Shown one piece after another: positions 7,334 to 16,981 of a stretch of 64,000 nt of DNA. The position numbers were made by a program, and so were the translations under genes. Source of the DNA: an uncultured Lachnospiraceae bacterium (GTDB lineage Bacteria; Bacillota; Clostridia; Lachnospirales; Lachnospiraceae); assembly GCA_947173495.1 (NCBI GenBank), contig CAMWFQ010000001.1, forward strand, positions 1-64,000. The letters are read 5' to 3'. The stretch's first letter is position 1; each line of letters starts with the position of its first letter. The notes beneath the pieces are model-generated. The model was not told the origin of the DNA. It did not search any database and saw nothing but the letters and a program-made list of their open reading frames with translations.

Positions 7334-9172
7334 ATGAAAAAACCGGACGGCACGCTCACTTACAGGCATTCCTTTTTCTATCAGCTTATCATCCGGTTTG
7401 TTTTTATGATTTTGCTTCCTATCCTGATTTCCTGGTGGCTTTATGTAAGAGTTCTGGATTACTATTATGATAAAAATACCCTTGCCACCCAGCAGATTAA
7501 TATGGAAAACTCCCTTTCCTGGCTGGACTCCTCCCTGAACGCGGCCTCCCATGTATTCACTGCTCTGGGAAGCAACGCGGAAATTGTTTACTATCTGGAG
7601 TATTATCCGGATAAACCCTCCATGCTCTATTCTCTGATCAAAAATGTCCGCTCTTTCTGCAATAATCTTTATATGATGACCCCGTACCTGGCAGGACTGA
7701 ACATATACAGTGACGATCCGGATCTCCTCTATTCCGCCCCTTTTGCAAAGCTCAGCGATATCCCGCTGGATGCCGGCACGCTCAGGCTTCTGGAGGAGAG
7801 CGGCCCTCAGGAGATCATCTGGCAGGTGAGCGTTCCGGAGGACTCGGGTTTTCCTGCAATCTGCGGATACCGAAAACTCTATCTGGCCGATTACATCAAA
7901 TGCATCGGCTATATGGAGGTACAGCTCTCCGACAGGCTTTTTTCAGATTATTTTGATCTGCTCTCCGAGCTTGGCGGCGATACCGAAGCTGCCTACTTCC
8001 TTTATCAGGGGGAGGAGCTTATCTATACCAGCTCTGTACAGACGGACCCAAACCCCTCCGGGGCACATTCCGCCGTCACGGATCCTGCCGGCTTCCCAAA
8101 ACCCGGCAATTCTCAGGCGTCCGGCTATGAGATCCATCCGCTGCAGAATGAATGTACCAACACCATCCTCATTCCCCAGCTGGGACTGTGTGTGATACGA
8201 TCCGGAAAGCTCTCGGGTCTTTATGCGGGTTCCTCCGAAAGGCTCCCCAGCATATTGATCTCTCTGATCATTCTTCTGCTGTTATCGCTGTTTTTCTGGT
8301 TTTTTGGTCATGTGGCGTCACTCTCCAGAAGGATTCTGGTATTCTCTTCTTTCATCCGGAACTCTGATCCCGACAATCTGACCTCCTTTCATCCGGACTT
8401 TCCGGCCAGGCAGGAAACAGATGAGCTGAATACTCTGATCGATGCCTACAATACCATGATCCATGAAAACACTGCTCTGATCTCCCGGGTACATAAAATG
8501 GAGCTCTTAAGCCAGGACGCCAGGTATCAGGCCCTGCAGGGACAGATCCATCCTCACTTTATTTACGGGACGCTGGAGACAATCCGTATGACCGCACTGC
8601 AGAATAAGGACAGAGAGGCAGCCTCCATGATCTTCTCTCTTTCCACGCTGATACGGTATTCTATCTCTATCTCCTCCAAATCCGTAACTCTTAAGGATGA
8701 GCTGGAGATTGCCTCCCATTATCTTACGATCCAGAAGATCCGCTTTGACGACCGGATGGATTACGACTTTCGGACAGACGAAACGCTTCTCGATCTGGAG
8801 CTCCCTTCCTTTCTGCTGCAGCCCCTTCTGGAAAATGCAGTCATGTACGGTATCTCTCAGACGTTGGAGCACTGTATCATCAATGTCAGCTCCGAAAGGC
8901 AGGGCTCCGACATCATTCTGTCGGTCTTCAATACAGGTCTTCCTGTCCCCCGCCAGCGGCTCCTGGAGATCAACAGCCTGCTCTCAGGAGATACTCCCAT
9001 AGAATCCTTCCAGGGAAGGCATAACGGAATGGCCCTGTACAATATCCGGGAGCGCCTTATCATCTTTTTCCATGGACAGGCCTCCATCCGGCTTGCGTCC
9101 AGTGAAAACGGCACTGCCGCAATTATTACCATACGAAAGGAGGCAGAAAATGCTTCGAATTATGATAGTTGA
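7334..9172 (+). CDS. YesM-type sensor histidine kinase
   Basis: 612 residues. A transmembrane helix near residues 18-38, an outside sensor region of about 260 residues, a second helix near 306-325, a HAMP-like linker, then a His_kinase domain with QIHPHFIYGTLE (the family form is QINPHFLYNTLE; phospho-histidine about residue 408) and an HATPase domain with LLQPLLENAVMYG and a weak late glycine box. ATG at 7334 follows GGAGG. It overlaps the next gene by 23 bases, so the pair is co-translated. Kinases of this family usually sense sugars or sugar-loaded binding proteins; the glycan genes just downstream suggest a host-glycan signal. Confidence 0.9.
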   Translation: MKKPDGTLTYRHSFFYQLIIRFVFMILLPILISWWLYVRVLDYYYDKNTLATQQINMENSLSWLDSSLNAASHVFTALGSNAEIVYYLEYYPDKPSMLYSLIKNVRSFCNNLYMMTPYLAGLNIYSDDPDLLYSAPFAKLSDIPLDAGTLRLLEESGPQEIIWQVSVPEDSGFPAICGYRKLYLADYIKCIGYMEVQLSDRLFSDYFDLLSELGGDTEAAYFLYQGEELIYTSSVQTDPNPSGAHSAVTDPAGFPKPGNSQASGYEIHPLQNECTNTILIPQLGLCVIRSGKLSGLYAGSSERLPSILISLIILLLLSLFFWFFGHVASLSRRILVFSSFIRNSDPDNLTSFHPDFPARQETDELNTLIDAYNTMIHENTALISRVHKMELLSQDARYQALQGQIHPHFIYGTLETIRMTALQNKDREAASMIFSLSTLIRYSISISSKSVTLKDELEIASHYLTIQKIRFDDRMDYDFRTDETLLDLELPSFLLQPLLENAVMYGISQTLEHCIINVSSERQGSDIILSVFNTGLPVPRQRLLEINSLLSGDTPIESFQGRHNGMALYNIRERLIIFFHGQASIRLASSENGTAAIITIRKEAENASNYDS

Positions 9173-10622
9173 TGACGAGAGGATCATCTTGAACGGCATA
9201 CGCATGATGATTGAAAACGATCTGGGACTTTCCTTTTCCACCGACATCGTCACGGCCTCCAACGTCCCTCAGGCGCTGGATCTTCTGAACCGCTTCACCC
9301 CTGACCTGATCCTCACCGATATCCGGATGCCTGTTATGGATGGCTTCGATTTCATCCGGGAGGTAAAAGAAAAACTCCCCTCTGTGAATATCGTCATCCT
9401 CACCAGCCATGCAGATTTTGAATACGCCCAGCAGGCTATCCGCTTTCAGGTAACGGATTTTATATTAAAGCCTGTCTCTGTGGAAATGCTCAAAGCAACC
9501 ATAGAGCACGCTTACGATTTAAAAAAGAAAAAGGAAGAATCCGCTCTGCACGCCGCCTCTCTGGAGCTGCGGAATATGATGCTTTATGACCTGTCCGTAC
9601 AGGAGCTGATCAGTACCCCCGAGCAGATCCGTCAGATCTTTCCTCATACCTACTTTACGGTGGTCGTGCTCGCCCTCTCCTGTGTGTCAGACTCTTATCC
9701 TGAGATTCTCAGACAGATCCTCCTGCAGAAATTTAACGTCTGCAGCTGTTTCCTTCTGCCGGAGAAAAACCAGCTGATTGCCATCTGCAACCATACGCAG
9801 TTTTTTGTAAAACCAGCCGATCTGACGCAGCAATTTTATCAGCTCTCCCACTGTGAAACCTTCTGGGCCGGCATCAGTATCAGTTCCAATTCCTATAAAT
9901 CGCTCCACAGCCTTTATATCAATGCCATCCAGCGGATCTTCTACGCCCGCCATTTCGGGGAAAGCAGCTCTCTGGTGGAGCTTTCCCTCTTTTCCTATCA
10001 GGACTGCGTGCAGATATTCGTAGAAAATGAGCGTGAAAAGACGCTGACGCTTTTACAGAATTATCTGACCAGCATCAGCGCCTCCTCCGGGGATCTCTCA
10101 TCCCAGGTAATCTATGACAGCTTCTTCCACAATATTCTTCTGTATCTGGACAACAATGGCATTCCTCTTCCGTCCTCCGGCCTGATTCCCCACTCCTGCC
10201 GCGCCCGGGATACCCGGGAGCTGATCCCGGAGATTGCATCGCTCCTGGACGCCATCAAAAGGAATATCCGGAAGAACAATGATTACTGTGGGAACGACGC
10301 CCTGATCCGGCAGCTCCTGGAATATATCCAGCAGCACTACCAGGAAGATATCTCCCTGGACGATCTGGCCGCCAGTGTGGGGCTTCATCCCAACTATGTA
10401 TGCTCTCTTTTCAAAAAGAGCGCCGGACAGTCCTATCTTTCCTACCTCCACAGACAGCGGCTCGCCGCGGCCAAGCGTCTGCTGACAGACACGGATTATA
10501 CCGTCGAACAGATCGCCGCCCAGGTAGGCTATAACAGTCCCTCCCAGCTGGCGCGGATTTTCCGGAAATATGAATCCATATCCCCATCGGATTTCCGCAC
10601 CTCCCGGAGCAGCCGCCAATAA
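9150..10622 (+). CDS. YesN-type response regulator with AraC DNA-binding domain
   Basis: 490 residues. Receiver domain at residues 1-125 with acidic pocket VDDE, phospho-acceptor Asp57 in LILTDIRMP and the KP signature near 106. A middle region of about 250 residues of unknown fold follows, then two helix-turn-helix units of the AraC family from about 390 (ISLDDLAASVGLHPNYVCSL and VEQIAAQVGYNSPSQLARIF). AAAGGAGG precedes ATG 9150. It is the partner of the upstream kinase and probably activates the adjacent GH95, GH20 or LplABC-type genes. Confidence 0.9.
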   Translation: MLRIMIVDDERIILNGIRMMIENDLGLSFSTDIVTASNVPQALDLLNRFTPDLILTDIRMPVMDGFDFIREVKEKLPSVNIVILTSHADFEYAQQAIRFQVTDFILKPVSVEMLKATIEHAYDLKKKKEESALHAASLELRNMMLYDLSVQELISTPEQIRQIFPHTYFTVVVLALSCVSDSYPEILRQILLQKFNVCSCFLLPEKNQLIAICNHTQFFVKPADLTQQFYQLSHCETFWAGISISSNSYKSLHSLYINAIQRIFYARHFGESSSLVELSLFSYQDCVQIFVENEREKTLTLLQNYLTSISASSGDLSSQVIYDSFFHNILLYLDNNGIPLPSSGLIPHSCRARDTRELIPEIASLLDAIKRNIRKNNDYCGNDALIRQLLEYIQQHYQEDISLDDLAASVGLHPNYVCSLFKKSAGQSYLSYLHRQRLAAAKRLLTDTDYTVEQIAAQVGYNSPSQLARIFRKYESISPSDFRTSRSSRQ

Positions 10623-10636
10623 CCCTCCGGAGATGA

Positions 10637-12940
10637 TTATCCGGCAGAGATCCCGGTTTCCTTCCCCGCTTCCAGATGTACGTTTACAGGCTCTCCTTCT
10701 GCGATCCGCAGCCGGACATCACATGTCCTTTCACTGAAAAGTCTGATCTTTACATGGCATCCCTGCCATTCCATCCCCACAAGAATACCGCCTCTTGCTC
10801 GGAGCCCGCTTACCTTCCCTTCTGTCCATGCGGGAGGAAGCGCCGGAAGCACATGGATCTCTCCGCCATGGCTCTGCAGAAGTACCTCCGCCACTCCTGC
10901 CGTATACCCGAAGTTTCCGTCGATCTGATAGGGCGGGTGGGCACACAGAAGATTGGGGTAGACACCGCCTCCAAAAAGCGTATCCTTAATATCCGGATCT
11001 ACCAGATGGAACAGATTATTGATGATCCGCCCCACATGGACGCCGTCCTTTAATCTGGCCCACATCAGGATTTTCCAGGCAAGGCTCCACCCGGTTCCTT
11101 CGTCGCCCCGGCTCTCCAGGCTCCTTTTCGCCGCTTCCATAAGTGCAGGTGTATCCCCGGTGATTCCTCTGCCGGGATGCAGCTCATAGAGATGAGACAG
11201 ATGACGGTGATGGACATCCGCCTCCTCAAGCTCCTCATTCCACTCCCGGATCCGGCCCTTCGAGTCCACGGCGACAGGCATCATCCCCTCCAGCACCTTC
11301 CCTGCCCGCTCCTTCAGATCATCCTCCATACCCAGTTCTCCGCAGCATTCCAGATAATCCTGAAGCAGATTCCGAATAATGGCATTACAGTTTTCCGAGA
11401 AGACAGCCACCGATACCTTCCGCCCTTTTTGGATAAATTCGTTTTCCGGCGAAGTGGCAGGTGAAAGGACGTACCCCTGGGGCGTTTCTTCCACCGCTTC
11501 CAGACAGAAGCGCACATTTTCCTTCAGCACAGGATAAATCTCTTTCAGATACTCCCTGTCCCTGTTAAAAAGATACTGGTCGAACAGATTCCGGCACAGC
11601 CACGCATAGCCCATGGGCCAGAAACTCCACATAGCCTGTCCCACTGCAGGAGAAGTCTTCCGCCAGAGATCCGTATTGTGGAAACTGCACGCACCCCGAC
11701 ACCCAAAATAATCCTCTGCGGTTCTTTTTCCGTCCGGAAGCATCTCCCGGCACAGCCGCACAAGGGGCTCTGTCATCTCATCCAGATTGCATGCTCCGGC
11801 CAGCCAATAGTTCATCTGGGTATTGATATTGATGGTATAATCGCAGAACCAGGGAGGCACCATCTCTTTATTCCAGATGCCCTGAAGATTGGCCGCCTGG
11901 GTTCCCGGTCTTGAAGCGCTGATCAGCAGATATCTGCCATAGTGGAAAAGCAGGGCGGAAAGGCCCTGGTCGCTTCTGCCTCTCTCCGCCTCTATCAGAC
12001 GCTGCTTTAAGTCCTGATCCTCAAAAGTTCCTTTTTTCAGTTCCAGGGATACCCGGTTATAGTACGGCTGATATTCTTCCAGATGCCTTGCACGAACTGT
12101 CTCATAGGGGTCCTCGCAGCGCAGATCTTCCAAAAGCTGTGTCTGCGGATCCCGCCCCTCCAGCTCCGGATGCCTGTCGTATCCGGCAAAGCTGGAACGT
12201 ATGGCATAATAGAGCGTCATCTCTGTTGCATCCTGTACCTCCAGGCTCTCTCCTTTGCTCCGCACTCTGCCGTCCGGGGTTGTCACTCTCCCCCATCCCT
12301 CATAACGTATTCCCATTTCCTCAGGTTTTTCGGAAAAAAGAAGAAGCTCTGCTCTGGCAGGATCGTCTTTGGTGATCCCGCTTCTGCCGGGACAGCGCCC
12401 TGCGGATTTCAGGATATCACCCTGCACGCGGCTTTCTCTCAGACACCCTCCTTCTGCGCGGATACACAGTGTGAAAGGCCGCTCTGATTTGATCTGGTAG
12501 ACCATAATCTGATCCGGCTCACTGATCAGACAGCGTCTTTCCACCAAATGTCCGAAATTTCTGTACCGGACGCTCATTTCCGCCGTCTCCAGATCCAGCT
12601 CCCTGTGATACTCCGTAATTTCCTCCGGTCCTTCCATTTCCAGAAACAGATTGCCGAACGGCATATACAGCTGGGTGTCTTCCGACTCTCCCAGCGCCTT
12701 CTCCGTAACTTCCATGGCGCTGACATAATCCCCCGCCTCCACCAGCTCCCGTATCTGCTTCAGATAGTCCTTCGGCATCTCCTTCTGCGTCTGTGCCGGA
12801 TAACCCGACCAGAGTGTGTCCTCATTGAGCGCAATCTTCTCTCTGGCAGTCCCTCCGTACACCGCTGCGCCGATCCGCCCGTTTCCCAGGATCAGCGACT
12901 CGTGCCACCCCTGTGCGGGGTTTTTAAATATCATTTTCAT
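10637..12940 (-). CDS. Glycoside hydrolase family 95 (alpha-L-fucosidase-type)
   Basis: 767 residues. GH95 enzymes invert alpha-1,2-linked L-fucose or L-galactose on host and plant glycans. Seen: the N-terminal WHESLILGNGRIGAAVYGG and ALNEDTLWSG, typical GH95 openings; the central INTQMNYWLAGACNLDE; and the late QIDGNFGYTAGVAEVLLQSH of the (alpha/alpha)6 barrel. No signal peptide, so it acts on imported sugars. GGAGG lies six bases before ATG 12940. It is convergent with the response regulator and follows the importer operon, separated by a terminator. A short upstream frame overlaps its start. Confidence 0.88.
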   Translation of the reverse strand: MKMIFKNPAQGWHESLILGNGRIGAAVYGGTAREKIALNEDTLWSGYPAQTQKEMPKDYLKQIRELVEAGDYVSAMEVTEKALGESEDTQLYMPFGNLFLEMEGPEEITEYHRELDLETAEMSVRYRNFGHLVERRCLISEPDQIMVYQIKSERPFTLCIRAEGGCLRESRVQGDILKSAGRCPGRSGITKDDPARAELLLFSEKPEEMGIRYEGWGRVTTPDGRVRSKGESLEVQDATEMTLYYAIRSSFAGYDRHPELEGRDPQTQLLEDLRCEDPYETVRARHLEEYQPYYNRVSLELKKGTFEDQDLKQRLIEAERGRSDQGLSALLFHYGRYLLISASRPGTQAANLQGIWNKEMVPPWFCDYTININTQMNYWLAGACNLDEMTEPLVRLCREMLPDGKRTAEDYFGCRGACSFHNTDLWRKTSPAVGQAMWSFWPMGYAWLCRNLFDQYLFNRDREYLKEIYPVLKENVRFCLEAVEETPQGYVLSPATSPENEFIQKGRKVSVAVFSENCNAIIRNLLQDYLECCGELGMEDDLKERAGKVLEGMMPVAVDSKGRIREWNEELEEADVHHRHLSHLYELHPGRGITGDTPALMEAAKRSLESRGDEGTGWSLAWKILMWARLKDGVHVGRIINNLFHLVDPDIKDTLFGGGVYPNLLCAHPPYQIDGNFGYTAGVAEVLLQSHGGEIHVLPALPPAWTEGKVSGLRARGGILVGMEWQGCHVKIRLFSERTCDVRLRIAEGEPVNVHLEAGKETGISAG

Positions 12941-13064
12941 AGTAAACCTCCATCATGCTCAACCTGCCGCTTTGGCCATCCATGCTGCCAATACCTGCAA
13001 ATTTGGGCGTCAGCACAATATTTGCAAAACGAACAAGTTCGTTTGTGAAAAATTTATTTTTCAC
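12924..13064 (-). CDS. Possible 46-residue leader frame overlapping the GH95 start
   Basis: A GTG at 13064 has a perfect GGAGG five bases upstream and opens 46 codons that end 17 bases inside the GH95 gene. The product would start VKNKFFTNELVRF and contain VLTPKFAGIGSMDG. It may be a leader that couples translation, or an accident of an RNA leader. Two perfect palindromes, 13028-13043 and 13045-13064, sit in its 5' half. A related stretch lies before bioY. Confidence 0.35.
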   Translation of the reverse strand: MKNKFFTNELVRFANIVLTPKFAGIGSMDGQSGRLSMMEVYYENDI

Positions 13065-13228
13065 AGTATCCTCCATCCTCTTTTCTTATTCACATCATAC
13101 CATCTTCTTCTCCTGATTGCCAGAAAAGGACTGCGCCAATATTTCATTCTTTCCACCTTAATTTTTGTACAGCAATCGCCCGGAGGAGGTTTTCCCTGTT
13201 CATTATGCAGACCTGTGCGGGCCTGCGC

Positions 13229-13275
13229 ATAAAACAGCAGCGAACCCTGCCGAAGCGGTTCGCTGCTGCCTGTTT
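13229..13275 (-). terminator. Terminator of the LplABC-type operon
   Basis: A 12-bp stem, 13235-13246 with 13257-13268, followed on the minus strand by TTTTAT. It lies 60-100 bases after the solute-binding protein gene and separates it from GH95. The rest of the 390-base gap (12941-13332) holds the palindromes and leader frame. Confidence 0.75.
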
Positions 13276-13332
13276 TCCTCCTCTTATGACCGGCAGATTC
13301 TGTATCCTTCCTGCCCCGGGCGAAGTCCGGAA

Positions 13333-14958
13333 TCAGAATCCGAAGGCTTCCTTCACTTCCACAACCTTTTCCGTCATGTAATCGTTTAACTGCTGTACGC
13401 CGATCTTATCCAGCAAAGCCATATAATCTGTATAGGCGGCTTCAAACTCTTCATCTGATTTGGCCGTATAGATCTTGGCAAGCTCTGCTTCTCTCGCTTC
13501 GTCGATCTTGGCCCTGATCACGCCTTCATCGCTGCTGGATACAGGCGATGCGATACTGATCTCAGGATGGATCTGCTTCTCGGGCCTGTTCTTTCCGAAA
13601 GCGTCCAGAATCTCCTGCTCAACGCCTGCATAATACGTGTACTGTTCTGTCAGTTCGGTTGTACACATAAAATAGTTGTTATTAAACGTCGACGTCATCT
13701 TCTCGGAATCCTTCACGGTCTCCTTCCACTCCTCTGAAAATACCGGCATTCCGTCGTCTCCCATAGTCCAGTCAATACCTTCTCTTCCCCAGAGCGCCAG
13801 ATGCTGTCCTTCCTCGCTGTTCATATAGGCAATCATTTTGATGGCCGCCTCGGGATCCTTACAGTTCCTGGAGATAAAGACGCCTGCCCATCCGGAATTC
13901 ACGCTGACCTCGGGCTCGTTTTCTTTCACGTACACCAGAGGCGCCCATTCTCCTCCCTCTACATTTTTCTCCAGATCGGTCTGAATCTGAGCCATCTGCG
14001 TGGGCCGGCCGTTCCATTCATACATAAAGCACTGTCCGCCTATGGCCTGCTGCTTTGCGTCGTCCTCATTGGTGATCGCCAGGTTTTCCTCCGGGAAGAG
14101 TCCTTCACGGTACAGCTGATTGATATATTTGAGATATTCATGGAAATTAGCCGCTGTATCTTTGTAAATTACCCTGTCATTTTCCATCACATACTCATTG
14201 CTTACTCCAAACCAGAGAGACATCACCTTAAATCTCCAGGTAGGATTTCCGCCGCAGAGAGGGATCATATCGGGATACTTCTCCTTCACCATCTTCAGGA
14301 CATTGAGCACATCCTCTTTGGTGTCCATGGCAGGGCTTCCCAATGCCTCCCAGATGTCCTTTCTGTAATAGGCGCAGGGAGGGCCGCCTACCACATTTTC
14401 ATTTGCATTCGCCCAATCCTCAGCGCTGTTATAATTCTGGATGATGGTATAAAAGTGATCGTCGTCTGCATTGGCATTGTGGCTCTTTGCGATGGCAATC
14501 CGATCCTCCGAGGGCTGCCAGTCGATCCCGTACTGCTCAATCAGCTCATCATAGCTGTAGCAGAGATTACTGTCGCAGAGTCTGTCCATCTCGCTGTCGG
14601 TAAAGATCACATCCGGCAGATCACCGGAGGCAATCATCAGCCCCAGCTGACTGCTGTCCGCCGTTCTTGTAACGTCAAATTTAACGCCGCCGTTTTTGGT
14701 CAGCTCCTCGGGAATGATCCCGGTCCAGCTGTCCGTAGGGAACCATGTAAAATTAAGATACAAGTCCAGGCTCACTGCATCTCCCGCATCTGCGCTTTCC
14801 TCTTCGCCGCCTTCAGCATCCTCAGCCGCCGTCCCGCCGCTGCTCTCCTCTGTAGCAGCAGAGCCCGTATCTTCGCCCTCCGTAGTGTCCGTACATCCTG
14901 TGAGCATAGTTGTCAGCATTGCCGCCGCCAGCACTAAGGCCAGCCATTTCTTTTTCAT
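13333..14958 (-). CDS. Extracellular solute-binding lipoprotein, family 1 (LplA-like)
   Basis: 541 residues. Signal peptide with lipobox MLTGC (Cys22), then an acidic low-complexity linker to about residue 60 and a large two-lobe sugar-binding domain. The length and phrases such as LTVDRLCDSNL-like helices and IKMIAYMNSEEGQHLALWG match LplA-type receptors for oligosaccharides. It delivers ligand to the two permeases encoded just upstream on the same strand, and is the last gene before the terminator at 13229-13275. Ligand unknown; nearby GH95 and GH20 suggest a fucose- or GlcNAc-containing glycan. Confidence 0.87.
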   Translation of the reverse strand: MKKKWLALVLAAAMLTTMLTGCTDTTEGEDTGSAATEESSGGTAAEDAEGGEEESADAGDAVSLDLYLNFTWFPTDSWTGIIPEELTKNGGVKFDVTRTADSSQLGLMIASGDLPDVIFTDSEMDRLCDSNLCYSYDELIEQYGIDWQPSEDRIAIAKSHNANADDDHFYTIIQNYNSAEDWANANENVVGGPPCAYYRKDIWEALGSPAMDTKEDVLNVLKMVKEKYPDMIPLCGGNPTWRFKVMSLWFGVSNEYVMENDRVIYKDTAANFHEYLKYINQLYREGLFPEENLAITNEDDAKQQAIGGQCFMYEWNGRPTQMAQIQTDLEKNVEGGEWAPLVYVKENEPEVSVNSGWAGVFISRNCKDPEAAIKMIAYMNSEEGQHLALWGREGIDWTMGDDGMPVFSEEWKETVKDSEKMTSTFNNNYFMCTTELTEQYTYYAGVEQEILDAFGKNRPEKQIHPEISIASPVSSSDEGVIRAKIDEAREAELAKIYTAKSDEEFEAAYTDYMALLDKIGVQQLNDYMTEKVVEVKEAFGF

Positions 14959-15123
14959 ATGATACTACCTCCTTTTCCTTTCCGCTTCTGCGGTATTTCT
15001 ATAGCAACCCCATACCGGGATCCTATACCTTATTACTGCCTTCTCACATTTTGTTTTTCTCTGTCCGTGCCTATTATAGTGAACCACAAATTATTTTGTC
15101 ATTTACTGTACATCTGCAACATC

Positions 15124-16023
15124 CTATTCCTTCACCGCTCCTACCATCATACCCGTTACAAAATACTTCTGCAGGAAAGGATAGACGAATATAATCGGAA
15201 GCACCGAGATTACCATGGCCGCCAGCTGTACGGAAAGGGTTGTGGTGTTTGTTCCCATATGAGATGCCGCATTCAGATCGCTGGGCGCCTGGTTCTGGTT
15301 AATCACCTCCATCATCAGATAGGGAAGGGTCCGCAGGGTCTTGGTTTTGATAAAGAATGTGGAATCGTACCAGTTATTCCAGTGTCCGACGCCGGTGAAC
15401 AGCGCCAGAGTTGCCATAAAGGGCTTGGATATGGGCACAATGATCCTGGCAAACACAGTGAGCTCTCCTGCCCCGTCGATTTTCGCCGACTCCCGCAGAG
15501 ATGCCGGAATCCCCTCAAAGAAAGTCCTGCCAATAGTAATATAAAACAGACTCAGCATCCCCGGTATCACATACACGGCAAAGCTGTCCAGCAGATGGAG
15601 CGTCCGAAGCAGTGTATAATACGGAATAATGCCTCCTGAAAAGTACATGCAGATGATCACAAAGGTCATATAAGCCTTCCGTCCCACCAGATCCTTAAAG
15701 GAGAGCGCGTAGGCCACCAGCGTGGTAAACGCAACACCCAGCGCTGTTCCCACCAGTGTCCGCAGAAATGTCACCAGAAGGGCGCGAAGCCATTTCAGAT
15801 CATTAAAGAATTTTCCGTAATTGACCAGCGTAAACTTCCGCGGAAACCAGTAGATTCCTCCCAGGCTGGAATCCATCCCTTCATTGAAGGAGAGCATGAA
15901 TACAAAATAAAAGGGATACAGCGTCATAAACAATATGATAACAGCGAGCACATAGATGACGGAATCCATGATCCAGTCTTCTCTGCTCCTTCTTCTTTTT
16001 CCGGAAATCAGTTTTGCCTTCAT
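15124..16023 (-). CDS. Carbohydrate ABC permease (YtcP/LplC-like)
   Basis: 299 residues with six predicted helices. The EAA loop that contacts the ATPase is seen as SLRESAKIDGAGELTVFARI, and the C-terminus ends KYFVTGMMVGAVKE, typical of LplC-type subunits. GGAGG and a four-base gap favour ATG 16023. It follows the first permease by 13 bases. No ATPase gene is in this operon. Confidence 0.9.
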   Translation of the reverse strand: MKAKLISGKRRRSREDWIMDSVIYVLAVIILFMTLYPFYFVFMLSFNEGMDSSLGGIYWFPRKFTLVNYGKFFNDLKWLRALLVTFLRTLVGTALGVAFTTLVAYALSFKDLVGRKAYMTFVIICMYFSGGIIPYYTLLRTLHLLDSFAVYVIPGMLSLFYITIGRTFFEGIPASLRESAKIDGAGELTVFARIIVPISKPFMATLALFTGVGHWNNWYDSTFFIKTKTLRTLPYLMMEVINQNQAPSDLNAASHMGTNTTTLSVQLAAMVISVLPIIFVYPFLQKYFVTGMMVGAVKE

Positions 16024-16036
16024 AATACCTCCTTCT

Positions 16037-16981
16037 CTAGAACAGACCGGAACCGGCCAGCTTTTTTGATACGAAATTGCTGACAAATATCAGAATTACG
16101 GAGATCACTGACTGGATCAGTCCCACGGCAGTCGCATAGGCGTATCTTCCCTGAGAAAGGCCCACGTCAAATACATAAGTCTGAATAATATCGGAGGTCG
16201 CCGCATTCAGGCTGTTTCCCAGAAGGTAGCTCTGCTCAAAGTTGGAGCCGCTCAGGCCCCCGCCAAACAGATTCCCCATGGTCATGATCAGTACTACCAC
16301 AATGGTGCTCTTAATGCAGGGCAGCGTAATATACCAGATTCTCTGCATTCTGGACGCGCCGTCGATCTGCGCCGCCTCATAGTAATCATTGCTGATGCCT
16401 GTGATCGCCGCCAGAAAAATAATGGTCCACCAGCCCATTTCCTTCCATACATCCAGAAATACCGCCAGTCCCCAGAACTTACCCGGATCCGTCAGAAATC
16501 CTACCGGTCCGCCGGTTATGTGCAATGTCTGGAGCAGGGTGTTTATAATGCCTGCCTGTGAGAAGAACTGATAGGCGATATTGGAGATGATGACCCATGA
16601 AATAAAGTGCGGCAGATAGCTGCAGGTCTGAAGAACCTTCTTAAATTTCAGATTGTGGATTTCATTTACCATCAGTGCAAAAATAATGGGAAGCGGAAAT
16701 GAGAAGATGATCTTAAGGACACTTAAGGCTACCGTGTTTCTCACCAGCCTCCCAAACTTATAGTCTGTCACAAATTCTTTAAAGTATTTAAGCCCCACCC
16801 ACTCACTGGTAAAGATTCCCCTGATACCGGAAGAGATATTATAGTCCTTAAAGCCCATAATAAGTCCGAACATCGGGATCAGATTAAAAATAACCAGATA
16901 AATCATTCCTGCCCATACAAACGCCTGTATGGCTCTCTGCTGACGGAATTTTTGAAACCATGTCTTTTGCTTTGCTTCCAT
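16037..16981 (-). CDS. Carbohydrate ABC permease (LplB/YteP-like)
   Basis: 314 residues, six helices after a basic N-terminus (KQKTWFQKFRQQR). The EAA loop reads YYEAAQIDGASRMQRIWYIT. It is the first gene of the importer operon; GGGAGG lies just before ATG 16981. It pairs with the permease at 15124-16023 and the receptor at 13333-14958. Confidence 0.9.
   Translation of the reverse strand: MEAKQKTWFQKFRQQRAIQAFVWAGMIYLVIFNLIPMFGLIMGFKDYNISSGIRGIFTSEWVGLKYFKEFVTDYKFGRLVRNTVALSVLKIIFSFPLPIIFALMVNEIHNLKFKKVLQTCSYLPHFISWVIISNIAYQFFSQAGIINTLLQTLHITGGPVGFLTDPGKFWGLAVFLDVWKEMGWWTIIFLAAITGISNDYYEAAQIDGASRMQRIWYITLPCIKSTIVVVLIMTMGNLFGGGLSGSNFEQSYLLGNSLNAATSDIIQTYVFDVGLSQGRYAYATAVGLIQSVISVILIFVSNFVSKKLAGSGLF

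Noticed and set aside
13801-14937. 378-codon frame opposite the solute-binding protein gene
   Set aside because: Mirror of the codon pattern of the real gene. The true frame has a signal peptide, lipobox and operon context.
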